A stretch of 6,817 bases of DNA. It comes from an uncultured Thermoleophilia bacterium (GTDB taxonomy: Bacteria; Actinomycetota; Thermoleophilia; Gaiellales; F1-60-MAGs149). Location of the stretch: assembly GCA_902806305.1 (NCBI GenBank), contig CADCWC010000217.1:1-6817 (forward strand), read 5' to 3'. The position numbers were made by a program, and so were the translations under genes. The notes under the pieces are model-generated. The model worked only from the letters and a program-made list of their open reading frames with translations. It was not told the DNA's origin and made no database searches. Of the stretch, positions 5,409 to 6,817 are shown piece by piece (within the stretch, counting starts at the first letter, position 1; each line of letters begins with the position of its first letter).

Positions 5409-6097
5409 CGCGCCACCTCGACGACCTCGATGAGGCGCCACCGCTTCGTGCGCGACATCGGCCGCGCCTCGACGACCCGCACCGTGTCACCGACGTGGGC
5501 CGCGTTCGCCTCGTCGTGGACGCGCAGCGAGATCGAGCGGCGCATGATCTTCTTGTACTTCGGGTGCTGCTTCATCACGTCCACGCGGACGGTGATGGTC
5601 TTGTCGCCCTTGTCCGACGTGACCACGCCACGCCGCTCGCGCCGGACGCCCTGGTCGACGTCCTCCTTCTCGGTGCGCGTGTACGGACCCCGCTCGGCGG
5701 TCGTCTTCGGGCGCTTCGGCCCGGCGGCCGGACGAGCGGCCTTCGTACCGCGCGGGGCGCGGGCCGACGGCTCCTCGACGGGCTCGGGCGCCGCTGCCGC
5801 CGCCTGAGCCGCGGGTGCGGCCTCCTCGACGGCCTCGTCGATGTCCGCGCCGATCTCCTCGGGCGTCAGCGTCTCGGCCGCCACGTCCGCCTCGACGGCC
5901 GGCAGCTCCGGCCCGTCGGCGACGGCCTCGTCGATGCTCGCCCCGATCTCGTCGGCCGTGGGCTCGTCGGACGCAGCCGCAGGCGAGGAGGCCGCGCCGT
6001 CGGACGGGTCGATCCCGGCCGCCACTCCGTCGGCAGAGGGCTGCACCTCAGCGGCCGGGACGGCGCCCGTCCCCTCGGTGTTCTCGTCGTCTGCCAC
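5405..6097 (-). CDS. rpsQ: 30S ribosomal protein S17 (uS17) with a large acidic N-terminal extension
   Basis: The C-terminal 79 residues (about 152-230) are a normal S17, a 16S rRNA-binding OB-fold assembly protein. Visible motifs are RRGVVTSDKGDKTI, KYKKIMRRS, LRVHDE, GDTVRVVEARPMSRTKRW and a closing VVEVAR. Most bacterial S17 proteins are only about 80-110 residues, so roughly 150 residues here are extra. Residues 1-112 are Ala-rich and contain about 29 Asp/Glu and no Lys or Arg. Within them a 13-residue motif occurs twice: TADEIGASIDEAV (47-59) and TPEEIGADIDEAV (78-90). Residues 113-158 form a basic, Pro/Ala-containing linker. The start is GTG at 6097, 5 nt after the rpmC stop, with AAGGAG about 11 nt upstream. 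An in-frame GTG at 5626 would remove the first core strand and leave about 475 nt of untranslated sequence in a tightly packed operon, so it is disfavoured. The 3' end overlaps rplN by four bases (GTGA). The core call is certain; the role of the extension is unknown. Confidence 0.95.
   Translation of the reverse strand: MADDENTEGTGAVPAAEVQPSADGVAAGIDPSDGAASSPAAASDEPTADEIGASIDEAVADGPELPAVEADVAAETLTPEEIGADIDEAVEEAAPAAQAAAAAPEPVEEPSARAPRGTKAARPAAGPKRPKTTAERGPYTRTEKEDVDQGVRRERRGVVTSDKGDKTITVRVDVMKQHPKYKKIMRRSISLRVHDEANAAHVGDTVRVVEARPMSRTKRWRLIEVVEVAR
5828..5866 (-). repeat. Direct repeat copy 2 inside the rpsQ extension
   Basis: These 39 nt encode S17 residues 78-90 (TPEEIGADIDEAV). The motif EIGAxIDEAV is identical to copy 1 apart from one residue. 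The spacing and shared phase suggest an in-frame duplication of an acidic, probably helical segment. Confidence 0.85.
5921..5959 (-). repeat. Direct repeat copy 1 inside the rpsQ extension
   Basis: These 39 nt encode S17 residues 47-59 (TADEIGASIDEAV). They match the second copy at 5828-5866 at 34 of 39 positions by hand comparison. Same orientation and reading frame; copy starts are 93 nt (31 codons) apart, leaving 54 nt between the copies. Confidence 0.85.
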
Positions 6098-6102
6098 GTC
6101 TC

Positions 6103-6300
6103 TCAGGTCTCCTTCGGGGTCTGCGCGCGTTGCGCGGTCAGGAGGCGCGCGACGTCACGTCGCACCGCCTTGATCCGCGCCGTCGACTCCAGCGCGCCGG
6201 TGGCGTGCTGGAAGCGCAGGTTGAACAGCTCCTCGCGGGTCTCCGCGAGCGTCTTCGCCATCTGCTCGTCGTCGAGCCGGCGGATCTCGTCAGCCTTCAA
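6103..6300 (-). CDS. rpmC: 50S ribosomal protein L29 (uL29)
   Basis: A 65-residue, mostly helical protein of the usual L29 size. It has the family pattern MKADEIRRL (1-9), then REELFNLRFQHATGALEST (22-40) and ARIKAVRRDVARL (41-53). L29 sits next to L23 at the peptide exit tunnel, where trigger factor and SRP dock. The start is an uncommon TTG at 6300. It is chosen because L29 proteins typically begin with MKA at this point and because a GGAGG lies 9 nt upstream (6314-6310); no ATG or GTG is available near it. It begins inside the last 11 nt of rplP and ends 5 nt before rpsQ. The few residues after about 57 are a variable tail. Confidence 0.96.
   Translation of the reverse strand: MKADEIRRLDDEQMAKTLAETREELFNLRFQHATGALESTARIKAVRRDVARLLTAQRAQTPKET
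6108..6114 (-). promoter_or_regulatory. Shine-Dalgarno for the GTG start of rpsQ
   Basis: AAGGAGA on the minus strand, overlapping the last codons of rpmC, about 11 nt before the GTG at 6097. It supports translation of the full-length, extended S17 rather than a start near the conserved core. Confidence 0.7.
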
Positions 6301-6715
6301 AGATATCGCCCTCCCGCGCGACGACCTTGCAACGGATCGGCAGCTTCATGGCGGCCAGCTGCATGGCCTCGCGCGCCAGCGGCTCGGGCACGCCCGCGAG
6401 CTCGAACATGACCCGTCCCGGTCGCACCACGGCGACCCAGAACTCGGGCGAGCCCTTGCCCGAGCCCATCCGGGTCTCGGCGGGCTTCTGCGTGACGGGC
6501 TTGTCCGGGAAGATGTTGATCCAGACCTTGCCGCCACGCTTGATCTTGCGCGTCATGGCGATACGGGCGGCCTCGATCTGGCGGGACGTGACCCAGCCTT
6601 CCTCGACGGCCTTCAGCCCGTACTCGCCGAAGTTGACCCGCGTCCCGCCCTTGGCCAGGCCGGTGCGGCGGCCGCGGTGGACGCGGCGGAACTTGACCCT
6701 GCGCGGCAGGAGCAC
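6290..6715 (-). CDS. rplP: 50S ribosomal protein L16 (uL16)
   Basis: This 141-residue protein has the normal length and start (MLLPRRVKFRR) of bacterial L16, a late-assembling 50S protein near the A-site tRNA and the peptidyl transferase centre. Family hallmarks are visible: the basic N-terminus with the RGRRTGLAKGG segment (about 15-24), the motif GGKVWINIFPDKPVTQKP (61-78), and the loop TRMGSGKG (81-88). R82 matches the loop arginine that is hydroxylated in E. coli L16; whether it is modified here is unknown. The start is GTG at 6715, overlapping the preceding TAG by one base, with GGAGGTG at 6729-6723 about 9 nt upstream. The end of the gene overlaps the rpmC start by 11 nt, which suggests coupled translation. 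Confidence 0.97.
   Translation of the reverse strand: MLLPRRVKFRRVHRGRRTGLAKGGTRVNFGEYGLKAVEEGWVTSRQIEAARIAMTRKIKRGGKVWINIFPDKPVTQKPAETRMGSGKGSPEFWVAVVRPGRVMFELAGVPEPLAREAMQLAAMKLPIRCKVVAREGDIFEG
6310..6314 (-). promoter_or_regulatory. Shine-Dalgarno for the TTG start of rpmC
   Basis: GGAGG on the minus strand inside the 3' end of rplP, 9 nt before the TTG at 6300. It is the main sequence support for choosing this non-ATG start. Confidence 0.8.
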
Positions 6716-6817
6716 TACGACTCACCTCCGGGCGCATCGCCCGTGGGCGGCGTCGGGTTCGACTCGGGAGCGGCGGCCGGAGGGGCCGTCGTGTCGGGGG
6801 TGACGCTCTCCGGCGCG
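6715..6817 (-). CDS. rpsC: 30S ribosomal protein S3, C-terminal tail only (partial)
   Basis: The open frame entering from the right edge encodes 33 residues and ends at a TAG (6717-6715). It begins APESVTPDTTAPPAAAPES and finishes GDAPGGES: Pro/Ala/Thr-rich, acidic, and without any Lys or Arg. No S3 domain (KH or C-terminal fold) lies inside the window, so the identification rests on position. The gene immediately upstream of rplP in the bacterial S10 operon is rpsC, and S3 proteins often end in a disordered tail. The stop overlaps the rplP GTG by one base (TAGTG). The last codons (GGA GGT GAG) also form the rplP Shine-Dalgarno sequence. The core of S3, which binds the 30S head and lines the mRNA entry site, would lie beyond 6817. 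A different gene ending here is possible but unlikely given the perfect order of everything downstream. Confidence 0.75.
   Translation of the reverse strand, partial: APESVTPDTTAPPAAAPESNPTPPTGDAPGGES

Noticed and set aside
5040..5441. Longer L14 starting at an upstream GTG (5441)
   Set aside because: The additional 11 residues do not fit L14, while GTG at 5408 gives the exact family N-terminus, a GTGA overlap and a ribosome site.
4681..5490. A 269-residue minus-strand frame that would make L24 more than twice its normal length
   Set aside because: Only the last 118 residues are L24; the upstream part reads rplN and the end of rpsQ out of frame and is Arg-rich nonsense.
5405..5626. Short S17 starting at the in-frame GTG at 5626
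   Set aside because: It would delete the first conserved strand (RRG before VVTSDK) and leave about 475 nt of untranslated sequence in an otherwise gapless operon.
1..6817. Mobile element, CRISPR array, tRNA or a novel gene cluster
   Set aside because: No terminal repeats, transposase, regularly spaced repeats or tRNA-like structure are seen. The whole window is filled by the canonical S10-spc gene order.

Overview
The window is one uninterrupted run of 15 genes, all on the minus strand, so transcription runs from the right edge (6817) to the left edge (1). It is the distal S10 operon joined to the spc ribosomal-protein operon. In transcription order it reads rpsC (3' end only), rplP, rpmC, rpsQ, rplN, rplX, rplE, rpsN, rpsH, rplF, rplR, rpsE, rpmD, rplO and secY (3' end cut off). 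This is the canonical bacterial order with no insertion, loss or rearrangement.

The DNA is very GC-rich (roughly 70% by eye), with codon third positions almost always G or C. No TAA stop is used, and GTG or TTG starts are common. Together with the zinc-type (four-cysteine) S14 and the sequence flavour of SecY, L15 and L14, this points to a high-GC Gram-positive bacterium (Actinomycetota). A deep branch such as Thermoleophilia is my best guess, but that is inference only.

Layout: 6817-6715 is the tail of S3. 6715-5405 holds L16, L29 and a strongly enlarged S17. 5408-4122 holds L14, L24 and L5. 4115-2982 holds S14, S8 and L6. 2939-1201 holds L18, S5, L30 and L15. 1193-1 holds the first 397 codons of the SecY translocase channel. 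Genes overlap by 1 to 11 nt or are separated by 1 to 10 nt, except for one 42-nt gap between rplF and rplR. This suggests one polycistronic mRNA with translational coupling. No promoter, terminator, RNA gene, mobile element or CRISPR array is visible, and no stretch over 300 bases lacks a gene.

The products are ribosomal subunit proteins plus the membrane channel that receives nascent chains. The one clearly unusual element is S17. About 150 residues precede its normal core: an Ala/Glu/Asp-rich stretch of about 110 residues with no Lys or Arg, carrying a 13-residue motif twice, followed by a basic linker. Milder low-complexity tails occur on S3, S5, L30 and L15. I see no evidence of a new multi-gene system; this is a core housekeeping locus with one protein-level novelty candidate.
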